A stretch of DNA of 38,593 nt from IMG/VR virus record IMGVR_UViG_3300045131_001994, positions 1-38,593 of that record; one strand, given 5' to 3'. This document shows, in pieces, positions 37,955 through 38,593 of this stretch (position 1 is the first letter of the stretch; the number at the start of each line of letters is the position of its first letter). Under the pieces are notes generated by a model. The model was not told the DNA's origin. It did not search any database and saw only the letters and a program-made list of their open reading frames with translations. The position numbers and the translations under genes are program-made. Origin of the DNA: a virus.

Positions 37955-38593
37955 AAGTAACAGTAAATACCCAAACCCGGAAAATATGTAATCCGGACGC
38001 GCCTGAACGTGAAATACTCAATAGCTCGCTGCCACATATCAAATACGGCGATTATGGAGTATTGGAACTTGATTTGATTAATGCCGATGACTCAGTATTT
38101 CCGGTGCTTGAAACCGATACCCTGGAACTGATCGCGGATAAAGATTATGTTCACAGCACCGCCACCGGCGCGCTTAATGCCGCGCTCACCGGCACAATTA
38201 CTGCCGTTGCCGTCAAAACTATTTCCATAGCCCCGCCATTGACCGGATACATTGTGCTGGAGAAAGTCTCAGACGGTACGCGCGAACGGTTTAAATATAC
38301 CGCCAGAACGCTTAATTCCGGCATTTATACGTTTACCGTCAGCCATACTCTTACTGACAGCTTCAGCGAAAATGATATTGTCTATATTGAAGATCCGCTG
38401 ATGCTTTATTCAGGCAGCGAACAGTTCAATATTTCCGGCGACCGCGCTGATTTATCATTAGCCAACGGCAGACTGTCCGTCCGCTATGACGCCGGCAATC
38501 CAGGCTTTGAACAAAAATGCCTGGTTGAAAATACAGCCATGAAAATTGAGCTTATCCGCTATCGCGTTGGTGAAACGCGCGGTGAAACATTGC
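37951..38593 (+). CDS. Tail fibre / receptor-binding protein, N-terminal part (continues at base 1)
   Basis: The start codon has AGGAG eight bases upstream and overlaps the previous stop by ATGA. The frame is open to the end of the window and continues, in frame, from base 128 to 1968, giving 827 residues in all. The N-terminal 190 residues are beta-rich with 'HIKYGDYGVLELDLINADDS' and no collagen repeats, consistent with a domain that anchors the fibre to the tail tip. The receptor-binding modules lie in the other part. Confidence 0.8.
   Translation, partial: MKVTVNTQTRKICNPDAPEREILNSSLPHIKYGDYGVLELDLINADDSVFPVLETDTLELIADKDYVHSTATGALNAALTGTITAVAVKTISIAPPLTGYIVLEKVSDGTRERFKYTARTLNSGIYTFTVSHTLTDSFSENDIVYIEDPLMLYSGSEQFNISGDRADLSLANGRLSVRYDAGNPGFEQKCLVENTAMKIELIRYRVGETRGETL
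38467..38593. repeat. Terminal direct repeat, right copy (circular overlap)
   Basis: Identical to bases 1-127. Removing one copy leaves a 38,466-bp circle. See the left copy for interpretation. Confidence 0.95.

Noticed and set aside
1-38593. CRISPR array
   Set aside because: No regularly spaced repeats of 24-40 bases with unique spacers; the only tandem repeats are the 32-bp and 10-bp sets described.

Overview
The window is one complete genome of a temperate tailed phage, very probably siphovirus-like, of about 38.5 kb. The first 127 bases are repeated exactly as the last 127, and a tail-fibre gene reads in frame across the join. The sequence is therefore a circular molecule (38,466 bp unique) opened inside a gene. 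The GC content looks near 50%. The host cannot be named. A small lipoprotein beside the lysis region and PRTRC genes (known mostly from Gram-negative plasmids and integrated elements) point to a Gram-negative host. The phage attachment site is the 3' end of a tRNA-Ser gene.

Layout. (1) Rightward late genes run from about 22.5 kb through the end and on to 5.1 kb. They encode a small terminase candidate, large terminase, small regulators, portal, prohead protease, major capsid protein, decoration protein, head-tail and tail completion proteins, tape measure, tail-tip proteins and an 827-residue fibre spanning the origin. Lectin-like and C1q-like adhesins, a DUF1353 protein and a short lysis-like region with no recognisable endolysin follow. 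(2) A strong hairpin near 5.16 kb separates these from a long leftward early operon (19.3 down to 5.2 kb). Read in its own direction this carries a ribbon-helix-helix regulator, an excisionase-like protein, several tiny proteins, YqaJ exonuclease, RecT annealing protein, a NinB-like protein, a zinc-binding protein, a KilAC protein, replication proteins, a PD-(D/E)XK nuclease, a PRTRC/ubiquitin-like cassette, a methylase-like protein, a DUF1643 protein, an HNH nuclease and small zinc proteins. (3) A divergent switch at 19.32-19.48 kb has two near-consensus promoters and a 20-bp palindromic operator. (4) A rightward lysogeny module (19.5-22.3 kb) has a Cro/CI-type repressor, a membrane zinc protein, a secreted thermonuclease-like enzyme, a secreted DnaJ-type cysteine repeat protein and a tyrosine integrase, followed by attP.

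The most striking content is the cassette at 8.3-11.8 kb. It encodes a ubiquitin-like protein (PRTRC-C) ending in glycine, a ThiF/E1-like activating enzyme, an E2-like protein (PRTRC-B) with a candidate catalytic cysteine, and PRTRC-F and PRTRC-E companions, in translationally coupled order. No JAB deconjugase, PRTRC-D or ParB gene is visible. A methylase-fold protein lacking an obvious catalytic motif IV is coupled to the E1 gene. This looks like a reduced, phage-borne ubiquitin-like conjugation system expressed with the early replication and recombination genes. Its target and purpose are unknown.
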